From the NCBI GenBank assembly GCA_036004365.1, contig DASYRN010000114.1, positions 1-13,575 on the forward strand: DNA of 13,575 bases, written 5' to 3'. The position numbers and the translations under genes were made by a program. Below are positions 1-7,730 of this stretch, one piece after another. Source of the DNA: DP-36 sp036004365 (GTDB lineage: Bacteria; Desulfobacterota; Binatia; UBA9968). Within the stretch, counting starts at the first letter, position 1. Each line of letters opens with the position of its first letter. The notes under the pieces are model-generated. The model did not search any database. It was given only the letters and a program-made list of their open reading frames with translations, and had not been told where the DNA came from.

Positions 1-67
1 TCTAACGCTTCGCGAGGAGTCGTCTTATCCTGCCCAGCTCCGCAGCGATAACCGACGTAGTGGGCCA

Positions 68-604
68 CTAACGTGACGAAGTCGTGCTGGACCAGGAGAG
101 ATGTAACCAATGCCAACGCCGGAAGGAATTCAATTGTTTTCTTGCCGCCTCAGTGAGAACCTCAATATCCGCGTTCAAGGCTTTGACCTTGTCCACTACC
201 GCTTGGCGCTGTGCCATATTCGGATCTCCGTTCCCACGTATCCTCTGGTCAATTTCAGCCATGCGGTCATAGACTTTTCGTGAGAATCGCCGCAGCAGAT
301 CGGCTGTCTCATTAAGAGCGGCCTTGGCAAGTTCGCGATCGCTCTCGCAATCTTTGACGGTCTGATCTAGCTGCTCCTTGATTATCTTTTTAAAGTCAGG
401 CTCGAAGAAACCACCCCAAAAGAGTTCTCGTGCCGACCCGGCGAACTCAACATCCTCGGCAAAACGGACTTCTTTGCCTTCAGAGTTTTTCACGGTAATT
501 TCTTTGCCCGAATGGAACAGCGACCAACGACTAAATAATTCTCGTTCGAGACGGGTATAAGCAACGTTAATACTCAATGTCCGCTTGGGATAGAAGGGTG
601 TCAT
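68..604 (-). CDS. Hypothetical protein, 178 aa, no recognised family
   Basis: I do not recognise a family. From the chosen start the protein begins MTPFYPKRTL. It has a short N-terminal part with aromatic and charged residues (about 1-75, including a GKEITVKN stretch), then a long, strongly charged, probably helical region (about 75-160) rich in K, E, D, R and A with heptad-like spacing, which suggests a helical bundle or coiled coil. The C-terminus is W/S/T/R-rich (RRWHWLHLSW). There is no signal peptide or membrane segment, so a cytoplasmic location is inferred. An in-frame ATG 14 codons upstream (position 646) lacks a Shine-Dalgarno sequence, whereas the ATG at 604 has AGGAG five bases upstream, so I prefer 604. 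It is transcribed away from ligD across a 530-bp gap and there is no evidence of an operon. It is probably a real gene because the charged helical composition holds over its length. Confidence 0.6.
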   Translation of the reverse strand: MTPFYPKRTLSINVAYTRLERELFSRWSLFHSGKEITVKNSEGKEVRFAEDVEFAGSARELFWGGFFEPDFKKIIKEQLDQTVKDCESDRELAKAALNETADLLRRFSRKVYDRMAEIDQRIRGNGDPNMAQRQAVVDKVKALNADIEVLTEAARKQLNSFRRWHWLHLSWSSTTSSR

Positions 605-609
605 GGCAT

Positions 610-614
610 CTCCT
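610..614 (-). promoter_or_regulatory. Shine-Dalgarno AGGAG that decides the start of the 178-aa protein
   Basis: On the minus strand AGGAG sits five bases before the ATG whose first base is 604. The alternative upstream ATG at 646 has no such motif. This supports the shorter protein. Confidence 0.5.
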
Positions 615-1134
615 ACGGTCTCATTTTGGCCTGGCTGGATTGGCATACGCCGGGTTGGTTCCGCAATAGTCGTGCCAACCTCTCACTTCTATGAAGGGTT
701 GATGACGTACCACATCTTACTGACAAAATGCCCGACAGCCGCAACGGCCGCATCCTTCGGCAACGAGCGGAGCGGTTTCATTTTTGTCGCCAATGCGACA
801 TTGCGGTCATCAAAAAAATTTCAGTATCCAGGGAATACCGAATTGCGTCAGAGGGAGAAGCCTTTTAGCTCAACAACTGCCTTGATTCAGCTAGATTTTC
901 TTGACTGGTATAGCGGTCATCGTCAAAGCCTCCGATAGAGACGTGGCCGAGCTCCAGGGATTGGAAGAGCGGCTGGTATGTGCTCCCACTAAGCCCTGAC
1001 GCCTCACACAAGGCTGGGCATTCAGAAGCAGAACCCTATTTCTCCCTCACAATTGGGCGAGCACCTTAATCATCCCCTGACCCACCGCATTTGGAATGTG
1101 TTAGGCGAGTACAATTACACTGGTTGATTGTTCC
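615..1134. other. Long intergenic stretch, no convincing gene
   Basis: About 520 bp between the 178-aa gene and the 3' end of ligD. A plus-strand open frame (603-938) has no family resemblance and starts inside the neighbouring gene's start region. A short open stretch at about 891-1000 (plus) ends in a protein-like tail (VAELQGLEERLVCAPTKP) but has no ATG and no ribosome-binding site, so it could at most be the remnant of a lost gene. I see no clear terminator hairpin and no copy of the dispersed repeat. Confidence 0.4.
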
Positions 1135-3666
1135 CTAGCCCTCCCTCACCACTTCTCTCGGCTCCTTATCCTCCCTCAGACCGACAAACTTGCTATGACG
1201 CAGGTGATCGTCTTCAGTCCAATTTGTGAACTCTATCTGAGCCACCAGCTCAGGCTTTAGCCATCGGCAATTCTTCATCTCCTCTTTGGTCAATGCCCAT
1301 TGCGTCCGCCTTTTCTCCGGAAGGTTGGCAAAAGGGCAACTGCCAATCTCCAGCCCCTTTAGCTTTTGAAAAACTTCCCTCCGCAGCTTCGGAACAAAAC
1401 CGTTCCGTACCTTGCCCACGTAAATGAGCTTATCGCCTTCGTAGTAACCCACGATCAGAGCATCAAAAGGATTTCCGGGGGTATAGCCACCTATCACGAA
1501 CTCCTGCCCCTGATTGATCTTGTACTTAACCCAAGCGCCACTTCTTTTTCCTGGCTCGTAGGCGGCACTGTTCCGCTTGGCCACGATTCCCTCAAGGCCA
1601 AGCTTCTTTGCTGACTCAACGAGAGCGGAATCAGCCGGAAAACTCTGAGACATTCGGATGGGTTCTCCAAGCCTCGGTATGACGAACTCCAGCAGTTCTC
1701 TTCTACGGGAAAGAGGAAGATCCAAAAGACCTTTTCCTCGATAGGCTAAGATATCAAAGACATAGAAGTAAATGGGAGGTTTGGTCTGATAGTTCTGTAG
1801 AAGATTGAAAGAAGGTCTGCCTTCTTCGTCTAACGCTACGATTTCGCCATCGAGGATAGTTCCCGGCTCCAGTTTCTCCAAGACCTGGGCAGTTACGGGG
1901 AAGCGCTGGTTAAAGAGGTTCTTTCTTCTGGAGAAGAGTTTAACGCGGCGTCCGGTCCTGGATGCTATACAGCGATAACCGTCCAGCTTCATCTCGTAGG
2001 TCCACTCCTCTCCGGTCGGCAATCGTTGGACCAAAAGTGCCAGCATCGGGTCAACAAAGTCAGCATCCATTTTGGGCAGAGACTTCAAGTCTATCGCCAA
2101 CTTCATTTCCGCCCCGCTTTGGATTTCTCTATTACTATGCCAAACGGAGTCCGGCGTCTGCGCGATCTGTTCCATCGAACGGCGGCTGAGCGCTGATGAG
2201 TTTTGTTTTCTCTCGGAGAACTTTTTCATGCCGGCGCTGACTTTAATCCAATACCAGGCGTTTCGTTTGCCGTTCCGGTCTTCGGTCTTTACCAGAACCC
2301 ATTCTCCCTTAAGCTTTTTGCCATTCAGAAAGACATGAAGTTTGCCTTTCCAATAGTTCCCATCCATCAACTCATAGGTCCCAGTGTCCCAGACCATAAC
2401 TGTGCCGCCGCCATATTCTCCCTTTGGAATGGTGCCCTCAAATTGAGCGTATTCCATTGGATGGTCTTCCGTCGCCATAGCAAGCCGTCTTTCGTTGAGC
2501 TCGTACGGGGGTCCCTTCGGCACAGCCCATGATTTAAGCACTCCGTTCATCTCGAGGCGAAGATCGTAATGAAGATGGCTCGCGGCATGCTTTTGGATCA
2601 CGAAGAGGCGTTTGTCCCTTTGAGTTTTCCCGCTCGGAATGACCGGCGGCGGCTCGGGCGTCTTGGTGAAGTCGCGCTTTTCGCGGTAGGGCTCCAGGGC
2701 TTTAGCCTCGTTGCGGCTACTTTTGGGCGGATCGGCGGCATGAAGCTCTAAGAACGGCTTGGGGAGTATCTGCTTTAATTTTAAAAGGGGAGCGAACAAG
2801 TCTCCACGCTTTTCCAGCCTTTTCAACGCGGCCTCAGGCTCGAAAAACAATGTCGAGGCGTCACCCTTGTTTAGAGTTTTCCTCAATTCTTCCCAACTCA
2901 GCGGCATGGCGACAAAAGGCCTTTCCCGTTTCGCCCTCAAAGAGTAAACCGCAACGGTGGACTTATGCTCGGAATTCTGACTCCAATCCACGAAGACCTT
3001 TCCTTTTCGCCTTGCCTTGGCCATTTCAGAGACGATTAAATCCGGATGCTCGCTTTCAAGTAATTGGGCGATGCTCTTTGCGAAAGGTTGGGTCACTTCG
3101 TAGGTGACTTTAGTATTGAGCGGCACGTGCAAATGGATTCCCTTGGAACCGGACACTTTCACAAAAGATTGGAGGTTGAGTCGGTCCAGAAGCGCCTTTA
3201 CAAGAAAAGCCACTTCACATGATTTGAGAATGTCCGCTCCATCGCCGGGATCCAGATCGAAAACAATCATTGTTGGCACATTGATATGGGGCACCTTTGC
3301 CAAAAAGGGATGGATTTCCAAGTTGGCCAAGTTGGCTGACCACACGAGCGTAGGAAGATCGTTGATGAGAATATAATTGATCACCGATTCGACGCTCGTG
3401 CGCGGGATGGGAAAGGTCTTCACCCAATCCGGCGTATAAGACGGGGCGTCCTTCTCATAGAAGTGTTTCCCCCCGACTCCGTTTGGGAAGCGCTTCAACG
3501 TGATTGGGCGATTCTTGATGTGAGGCAAAATGTAGCGCGAGACGCGACGGTAATAGTCGATGACTTGACCCTTGGTGAAGCCGACTTCCGGGTACATGAC
3601 CTTATCGAGATTCGAAAGCTCAAGTACCCTTCCGCCTATTTTCGCGCGCTTTGACTGGCGGGGCAT
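1135..3666 (-). CDS. ligD: ATP-dependent DNA ligase D (polymerase / 3'-phosphoesterase / ligase), 843 aa
   Basis: LigD is the multifunctional end-processing and sealing enzyme of bacterial non-homologous end joining and acts with the end-binding protein Ku. The domain order here is POL-PE-LIG, as in mycobacterial LigD (Pseudomonas LigD is PE-LIG-POL). POL is about residues 12-300: FDLDP at 136-140 supplies two metal-binding Asp, SGSKGIHLHVPL lies at 172-183, and the third acidic residue is in VFVDW near 227. PE is about 345-480: HLHYDLRLE at 364-372 and HPMEYAQFEG at 402-411. LIG is about 535-835: nucleotidyl-acceptor Lys560 in MKLDGYR, then DGEIVAL, YVFDIL, EGIVAKR (692-698) and WVKYK (712-716), covering the ligase nucleotidyltransferase motifs. 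All three active sites look intact. The ATG at 3666 fits the family start; upstream extension to 3735 adds an unconserved leader. Upstream, TTGACA (3724-3729, minus) is a perfect -35 but the -10 is weak. No Ku gene is present in the window. Confidence 0.95.
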   Translation of the reverse strand: MPRQSKRAKIGGRVLELSNLDKVMYPEVGFTKGQVIDYYRRVSRYILPHIKNRPITLKRFPNGVGGKHFYEKDAPSYTPDWVKTFPIPRTSVESVINYILINDLPTLVWSANLANLEIHPFLAKVPHINVPTMIVFDLDPGDGADILKSCEVAFLVKALLDRLNLQSFVKVSGSKGIHLHVPLNTKVTYEVTQPFAKSIAQLLESEHPDLIVSEMAKARRKGKVFVDWSQNSEHKSTVAVYSLRAKRERPFVAMPLSWEELRKTLNKGDASTLFFEPEAALKRLEKRGDLFAPLLKLKQILPKPFLELHAADPPKSSRNEAKALEPYREKRDFTKTPEPPPVIPSGKTQRDKRLFVIQKHAASHLHYDLRLEMNGVLKSWAVPKGPPYELNERRLAMATEDHPMEYAQFEGTIPKGEYGGGTVMVWDTGTYELMDGNYWKGKLHVFLNGKKLKGEWVLVKTEDRNGKRNAWYWIKVSAGMKKFSERKQNSSALSRRSMEQIAQTPDSVWHSNREIQSGAEMKLAIDLKSLPKMDADFVDPMLALLVQRLPTGEEWTYEMKLDGYRCIASRTGRRVKLFSRRKNLFNQRFPVTAQVLEKLEPGTILDGEIVALDEEGRPSFNLLQNYQTKPPIYFYVFDILAYRGKGLLDLPLSRRRELLEFVIPRLGEPIRMSQSFPADSALVESAKKLGLEGIVAKRNSAAYEPGKRSGAWVKYKINQGQEFVIGGYTPGNPFDALIVGYYEGDKLIYVGKVRNGFVPKLRREVFQKLKGLEIGSCPFANLPEKRRTQWALTKEEMKNCRWLKPELVAQIEFTNWTEDDHLRHSKFVGLREDKEPREVVREG

Positions 3667-3926
3667 AAATCCACTGTCTACCTGAAGTCTAGCAAGGGGG
3701 TATGGTGAAGCAACGGGGCGTGTTGTCAACCGCACGAGAACATTGTCCTTGGGCCGCTCCAGCGATCGAAAATGAAATGGCTCTCCTTTGGTTGAGAGGG
3801 TGCTAGCGAAAGTACCGTTCGCCCATCAGGAAGTGACTGGCGATGGCGAGCTGCCCAACAAGTGGCTGAAGTCAGCGGCGTGATCAATTTAGACAGGAGT
3901 CACTCAGGAAAATTTCAACTAACATG

Positions 3927-3953
3927 TTGACTAGGTCAGGGTTCGGGTATAGC
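3927..3953 (+). promoter_or_regulatory. Possible sigma-70 promoter for the MlaC-fusion gene
   Basis: TTGACT (3927-3932) and TATAGC (3948-3953) resemble -35 and -10 boxes, but the 15-bp spacer is short. It lies 53 bp before the start codon of the next gene. The upstream gap (3667-3926) otherwise shows no gene; its 3763-3892 part carries only a very degenerate resemblance to the dispersed inverted repeat. Confidence 0.3.
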
Positions 3954-4005
3954 GGTGGGGGGGTAAGGTCAATGAAGAAGAAATGAAGAAGAAAGGAAGT
4001 GACTG

Positions 4006-4770
4006 ATGACATTATCAAGGGTTAGAGGCGTATTGGTTGGAGCTATGGCCCTGAGTCTTGCTGTACCTCCGTGGGTTCCTGCGGCAGAGACCAAGGAGGC
4101 TCCGGTGAAAGAGGAAAAAGCCGAAAAGAAGGTTATGGTCAAGGGTAACGAGGGGGTCAAAAGTCTTCAAGAGGCTTTGAAGGCCAAAGGAGAAGAGCCA
4201 GGTCCAATAGATGGCGTTATAGGCAAGAAGACGAGGACTGCTCTTGGGGCGTTCCAAAACGCTAATGACCTCAAAGTCACGGGCAGACTGAATGACCAGA
4301 CTACAGAAAAGCTCGGAGTCGAAAAGCGCAAGCTACTGCGCGATGCGATCTTCCCACGCTTCGATTTTCAGGAGATGGCCAAACGCTCCTTGGGAGCCGA
4401 GTGGCGCAGCCGAAGTTTCCAAGATCAGACAGAGTTTGTGAAACTTTTTGCCGATTTTCTGGAGAAGACCTACGTGGGGAAAATCGCATCCTACAGCAAT
4501 TATACCGGTGAGAGCATAGACGAGCCCTATGCTGAAGTCCATAGCAAGCTACTGACGGCCAAAGGGGAAGAAATTAAAATCAACTACATGCTTCATCAGG
4601 TGAAAAGCGAGTGGAAGGTCTACGATCTAGTCGTCGGGGATGTTAGCTTGGTCAACAACTACAGGTCGCAATTCAGTCGCGTTATCAGTAAGTCCTCCTA
4701 TGAGGAATTGGTCCGTCGGATAACGCAGAAACTGGAGGAGTCGGTTGGTAAATTGGGGAGGTCAGATTAA
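4006..4770 (+). CDS. Exported peptidoglycan-binding domain / MlaC (Ttg2D, toluene-tolerance) fusion protein, 254 aa
   Basis: The protein has a signal peptide (about 1-27, ending VPAA before E28) and a Lys/Glu-rich linker (28-46). A PG_binding_1-type domain follows (about 48-105), with the signature IDGVIGKKTRTAL and FQ at 83-84. An MlaC/Ttg2D-like domain (PF05494) fills about 107-250, with FDFQEMAKRSLG, the central WRSRSFQDQTEFVKLF helix, and the closing WKVYDLVVGDVSLVNNYRSQF. MlaC is the periplasmic phospholipid carrier of the Mla retrograde pathway between the outer membrane and the MlaFEDB transporter. Usual MlaC proteins are about 210 aa with no peptidoglycan-binding module; here that module sits where the first MlaC helices would be. 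AAGGAAG lies just before the ATG, supporting the start. No mlaD, mlaE or mlaF gene adjoins it. I infer a cell-wall-tethered lipid carrier; ligand and partners are not shown by the sequence. Confidence 0.85.
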   Translation: MTLSRVRGVLVGAMALSLAVPPWVPAAETKEAPVKEEKAEKKVMVKGNEGVKSLQEALKAKGEEPGPIDGVIGKKTRTALGAFQNANDLKVTGRLNDQTTEKLGVEKRKLLRDAIFPRFDFQEMAKRSLGAEWRSRSFQDQTEFVKLFADFLEKTYVGKIASYSNYTGESIDEPYAEVHSKLLTAKGEEIKINYMLHQVKSEWKVYDLVVGDVSLVNNYRSQFSRVISKSSYEELVRRITQKLEESVGKLGRSD

Positions 4771-4778
4771 GGAACTGT

Positions 4779-4826
4779 GATTAAATTGAATTCTCCTACC
4801 ATACGAATAAATCCTTTCAGTTAATC
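4779..4826 (+). repeat. Dispersed inverted-repeat element, short copy (element 1)
   Basis: The left end GATTAAATTGAATTCTCC (4779-4796) pairs with the right end TCAGTTAATC (4817-4826). At 48 bp this is the shortest copy that keeps both ends. It begins eight bases after the stop of the MlaC-fusion gene, so its hairpin may also act as a transcript end or stability element. The rest of the gap to 4952 shows no gene. Confidence 0.5.
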
Positions 4827-4952
4827 TAGTCAGTTGGTTTAGTTGACAACTTTGCTCGCCTTTTTGTATCCAGCCTCGTTATGTTTTTCGGTCTTTCGAG
4901 AAATTCCACTATCGGAGCAAGCTTATTTAAGTGCGGCTTTCGCTGACACGGG

Positions 4953-6122
4953 TTATCTCAGCTTCCAAGTCAACGGGAAGGCAAGCGCGCACAGCGCAGC
5001 CATGACCCAAAACCCTTGCACGCCCAGGCGCGCGTAGAGCGCGCCGGAGACAACGGTGAGCAATGCGGTGGCTGCTCCGATGCCGACCGTACCGTAGATC
5101 GCCTGCGCCGTCCCTTCGAGGCCTTGCGGCACGGTGCGGGCGATCAGACGCATGCAGGCGAGATGAAGCAGCGCAAAGGTGATGCCGTGCAGCGGCTGCA
5201 CCAGCGCAAGCGCAATCACATCGGTTGTCTGCGCCATCACCGCCCAGCGCAGCATGCCGGCCAGTGCCGCGATGGCGAGCGCGCCGGCCGGCGTCAGCCG
5301 CGTCACGAGCGCGGGGCCAATGACGAAGAACACGAGCACCTCTGCGGCGACCGACTCTGACCAGAGCAAGCTCGCGGTAGCCGGGCTGATGCCTGCGGCA
5401 CTCCAGCGGATCACCGCAAATGCGTCGTGCATGGCGTGGCTGCCGAGGATGAGTGCTGCCACAAGAACAAGATTCCGAAACAGCGGATGCCGGAGCAGAA
5501 TGAGAACACCCCCCGCCGGCGCTCGCACGGCATCGGCTGTGCGAGCGTGAATAAGTTCCGGCACCAGGATCGCGGCAAAAGCTGCCGCGCCGAGCAGCAG
5601 GGCCTGCAGCCAGACGATCAGGTCGAGGCCGAATGCGCTCACCGCCTGCCCGGACAGCAAAGTGCCGACGATGAAGGCAGCCGAGCCGGTGCCGCGCACC
5701 CATCCATACTCGAAGCCCCGGCGGCCGCTGCTCGGCGGCGGAGAGGCAGATCCCAGCGCCAATGCGTCCGCCAAGATGGTAATCGGCGCCAGCGACGCGG
5801 CATGCAGCAGGCTCACCCCAAGCAAAATCCAAAATCCATGCGCCGCGAGATAGCTCAGCGTCACCGAGGCGGCAAGCGCGGTGCAGACGACGAGCACGAC
5901 GCGGAGCGCCTGGATCAAGTCGCCGATGCGGCCGGCGAGCGGCGCCGTGAGCAATCGCACGGCCGTGCCAGCGCCAAGCACGAGCCCAAGCTGCTCGGGC
6001 CGCAACCCCCGCGCGCTGACAAAGGAAGGTAGGAATGGAGAAGCGACTCCGAATGCCGCATACATCGCGGCATAAAGTAGGATGAATCTTGTCAGCGTGG
6101 TCGACCGGAGGGAATCAAACAT
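4953..6122 (-). CDS. Major facilitator superfamily transporter, 389 aa, 12 predicted helices
   Basis: Twelve hydrophobic segments can be counted, from FILLYAAMYAAFGVASPFL (about 12-30) to GFWVMAALCALAFPLTW near the C-terminus. The loop between helices 2 and 3 holds the MFS-type GRIGDL after LAGR. The N-terminus (SPFLPSFVSARGLRPEQLG) resembles MFS_1_like / HcaT-type (phenylpropionate permease-like) and nucleoside-symporter-like carriers, so a proton-coupled inner-membrane importer or exporter of a small organic solute is likely; the substrate cannot be read. Length is normal for the family and the ATG at 6122 starts just before helix 1. The gene is conspicuously GC-rich (one sampled 60-base line is 65% GC) compared with its neighbours, and this composition produces several long shadow frames on both strands. 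It stands alone, flanked by dispersed repeats. Lateral acquisition is inferred from composition only. Confidence 0.85.
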   Translation of the reverse strand: MFDSLRSTTLTRFILLYAAMYAAFGVASPFLPSFVSARGLRPEQLGLVLGAGTAVRLLTAPLAGRIGDLIQALRVVLVVCTALAASVTLSYLAAHGFWILLGVSLLHAASLAPITILADALALGSASPPPSSGRRGFEYGWVRGTGSAAFIVGTLLSGQAVSAFGLDLIVWLQALLLGAAAFAAILVPELIHARTADAVRAPAGGVLILLRHPLFRNLVLVAALILGSHAMHDAFAVIRWSAAGISPATASLLWSESVAAEVLVFFVIGPALVTRLTPAGALAIAALAGMLRWAVMAQTTDVIALALVQPLHGITFALLHLACMRLIARTVPQGLEGTAQAIYGTVGIGAATALLTVVSGALYARLGVQGFWVMAALCALAFPLTWKLR

Positions 6123-6199
6123 CGCTTTCCCGCAAAGCTTAGCAGATTTCTTCGTCTGGGCATGGATGCGCGAACTGATCTGACTCCTGTCAGAGGACT

Positions 6200-6221
6200 G
6201 GCGCGCCTACGCAGGCGCGCC
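6200..6221. repeat. Strong GC-rich hairpin upstream of the MFS gene
   Basis: GGCGCGCCT (6200-6208), loop ACGC, AGGCGCGCC (6213-6221): a perfect 9-bp stem. There is no T-run after it on either strand, so it is not a typical intrinsic terminator. It lies 78 bp upstream of the MFS start and is the core of an attC-like module (6178-6239) joined to the dispersed repeat that follows. Confidence 0.6.
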
Positions 6222-6305
6222 TCAACCGGAACGTTAGCCCTGAAATTGAACTGAATTCTCCAAACTGATTGGCAGAGACTCGACTGAAGCGTCGTTCAAT
6301 TCAAT
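6222..6305 (+). repeat. Dispersed inverted-repeat element with conserved leader (element 2)
   Basis: The leader TCAACCGGAACGTTAGCCC (6222-6240) is identical to that of the copy at 10588. The inverted-repeat body follows: ATTGAACTGAA (6245-6255) against TTCAATTCAAT (6295-6305), 10 of 11 positions complementary, 61 bp overall, with internal GAATTCTCC and GCGTCGTTCAAT. It has no coding potential. The rest of the 6123-6443 gap shows no gene. The right end faces the 3' end of the substrate-binding protein gene that ends at 6444. Confidence 0.7.
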
Positions 6306-6443
6306 GCTGTGGTGCCACTGTAGAAAGGCAACGGTAGATTTGATCCCAATGTGTCACGGATGTGTTGAGTCCTGAAGCAAGCTTGAGCCACTGAGGTTAG
6401 GGCCGAAATCGAAGGCGATGTGGGACCTGAGAAGTCTCATCAC

Positions 6444-7418
6444 CTACTCAATTACCTCATCAGACCTTAGCAGGATCTCTTTGGAAATCTTGAGGCCAAT
6501 CGCCTTGGCCGCCTTCATGTTGATCACCAAGTACAACTTACGGGGAAGCTCAATGGGAAGGTCTGAAGGTCTGGCACCCCTGAGGATTTTGTCGACCAGC
6601 ACCGCTCCCTGTTGCCCCAGGGAATAATAATCCGCCCCATACGTAGCCAACCCCCCGCTTTTCACATCATCAAACGTAGGAACAATGGTCGGAAGTCTCT
6701 CCTTGATCGACTGTCGGACGATCTCTTTCATCGCCGCAGCGATTAACGCTTGGGGTGAAACGAAAATCGCATCACCCATCTTTCGATTTAGGCTTCCTAA
6801 CTTGGCATTTAAATCCTCTTTGCTGGAGACCGTAACCTCAACCACCCCGAGACCCAACCTTGCTGCTGCTTCTTGCACTCCTCGTCTAATGGGCTCATAG
6901 CTCACCTGTTGCGTGTCGTATAGGGAAATAAGGCGCTTGACCCTGGGATCTAGCTCCTTGAGAAGCTCCAGTCGTTTCTCCGTTAGATCAATGGAAGAAT
7001 TTGATATGCCAGTTAAGTTGTTACCGGAGCTGGCATAGCTTTTCACAAATGCCAAGGGATTCCCGGCGCTGAGAAATACTACGGGAAGATTGGTCCCCTC
7101 CGTTAACTTCGCTAGCGGGACCGTTGCTGTCGTTGAAGAGGTTACGATGACATCTGGGTTCTTTTCTACCAGCTTTTTGGAGAGATTTTTTAGCGTCTCT
7201 GGATCGCCCTCGGAATTCTGCAAATCATAGCTGATATTTTTTCCTTCTTGATAGCCCAGTTCCATCATCTTCTTTTTGAACCCCTCAACGGCTGGCAGAA
7301 ACTGATCACCGGCTACGAGGGCGCCAATGCGGTAAGACTTTTGGGCTATTGCCCGCTGTGAGCTGATTAAGGCACTGAAGATGGCTAAGGCAAAAAACAA
7401 CTTGCGCTGAATTTTCAA
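6444..7418 (-). CDS. ABC transporter substrate-binding protein (ABC_sub_bind, PF04392), 324 aa
   Basis: This is a periplasmic solute-binding protein of the ABC_sub_bind / TrpX-like family. A classic signal peptide (KIQRK, hydrophobic core, RAIA|Q near residue 25) precedes the Rossmann-like lobe, which starts YRIGALVAGD. Family landmarks are LGYQEGKNI, the VIVTSSTTATVPLAK strand-turn, NNLTGISNSS, EKRLELLKEL, GGLATYGADYYSLGQQGA and the closing LYLVINMKAAKAIGLKI. Length is typical. No permease or ATPase gene adjoins it, so it is an orphan binding protein; the ligand is unknown (aromatic amino acids and other small anions are bound by relatives). The start is TTG at 7418. AAGGAG (7443-7448 on the minus strand) is too far from that TTG but ideally spaced for an in-frame ATC codon five codons earlier, so the exact start is uncertain. 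It is distantly related to the gene at 12679 and the pseudogene at 7731. Confidence 0.9.
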   Translation of the reverse strand: MKIQRKLFFALAIFSALISSQRAIAQKSYRIGALVAGDQFLPAVEGFKKKMMELGYQEGKNISYDLQNSEGDPETLKNLSKKLVEKNPDVIVTSSTTATVPLAKLTEGTNLPVVFLSAGNPLAFVKSYASSGNNLTGISNSSIDLTEKRLELLKELDPRVKRLISLYDTQQVSYEPIRRGVQEAAARLGLGVVEVTVSSKEDLNAKLGSLNRKMGDAIFVSPQALIAAAMKEIVRQSIKERLPTIVPTFDDVKSGGLATYGADYYSLGQQGAVLVDKILRGARPSDLPIELPRKLYLVINMKAAKAIGLKISKEILLRSDEVIE

Positions 7419-7459
7419 TCCCCCTTTGCAGATGGCCGAGCTCCTTCCGGCAAAATCTA

Positions 7460-7488
7460 ATTGTACTTTTGATCCTGCCCAAAACCAA
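7460..7488 (-). promoter_or_regulatory. Putative promoter of the substrate-binding protein gene
   Basis: On the minus strand TTGGTT (7488-7483), a 17-bp spacer and TACAAT (7465-7460, five of six consensus bases) form a plausible sigma-70 promoter. A transcript would start about 35 bases before the TTG at 7418. The remainder of the gap up to 7639 shows no gene. Confidence 0.45.
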
Positions 7489-7639
7489 GGAAAATCTTAG
7501 ATGCAGTAAGGTCCAAATTGTCGGGTTCCGGAAAGGCCCTGCGGTTTTGGAAAGATTGGAGCGTGGGGTCCGGCCTCAAACCAGCGATGTGGTTGGCTGT
7601 TCCAAGTTTCTTTGACAAATCCATTACCCTCGCCGGTAG

Positions 7640-7707
7640 GATCAAATTGATTTCTCCATCCAGCTGATCCTATGGCAGATCCCACTGACGCGTCGTTCAA
7701 TCTTATC
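7640..7707 (+). repeat. Dispersed inverted-repeat element (element 3)
   Basis: GATCAAATTGA (7640-7650), followed by TTTCTCC, pairs with TCAATCTTATC (7697-7707), nine of eleven positions complementary. The right half carries the family signature CTGACGCGTCGTTCAATC. It spans 68 bp and ends 24 bp from the stop of the decayed substrate-binding protein gene. The segment 7690-7740 is also found, nearly identical, at 12639-12688. Confidence 0.6.
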
Positions 7708-7730
7708 GTGGATGGATTTAAGCGCTAATT

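Noticed and set aside
1..67. Window begins TCTAACGCTTCGCGAGG, like the first half of an attC site
   Set aside because: No matching GTTAGRY box follows within normal distance and the upstream sequence is outside the window.
603..938. 111-aa plus-strand open frame
   Set aside because: No family-like sequence, no convincing ribosome-binding site, and its start overlaps the start region of the better supported minus-strand gene.
891..1000. Short plus-strand stretch ending VAELQGLEERLVCAPTKP
   Set aside because: Protein-like composition but no ATG or ribosome-binding site and a stop just upstream; too short to call even a pseudogene.
3763..3892. Possible further copy of the dispersed repeat upstream of the MlaC-fusion gene
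   Set aside because: Only loose similarity (GGCTCTCC on the left, GTGATCAATTTAGAC on the right), and the spacing is twice that of other copies.
4842..4871. TTGACA with TATCCA after 18 bases, plus strand
   Set aside because: No plus-strand gene follows; it points into the 3' end of the opposing MFS gene.
4927..5832. 301-aa and several other long frames within the MFS gene
   Set aside because: High-GC shadow frames: arginine/histidine/alanine-rich translations without membrane helices, overlapping a clear 12-helix transporter.
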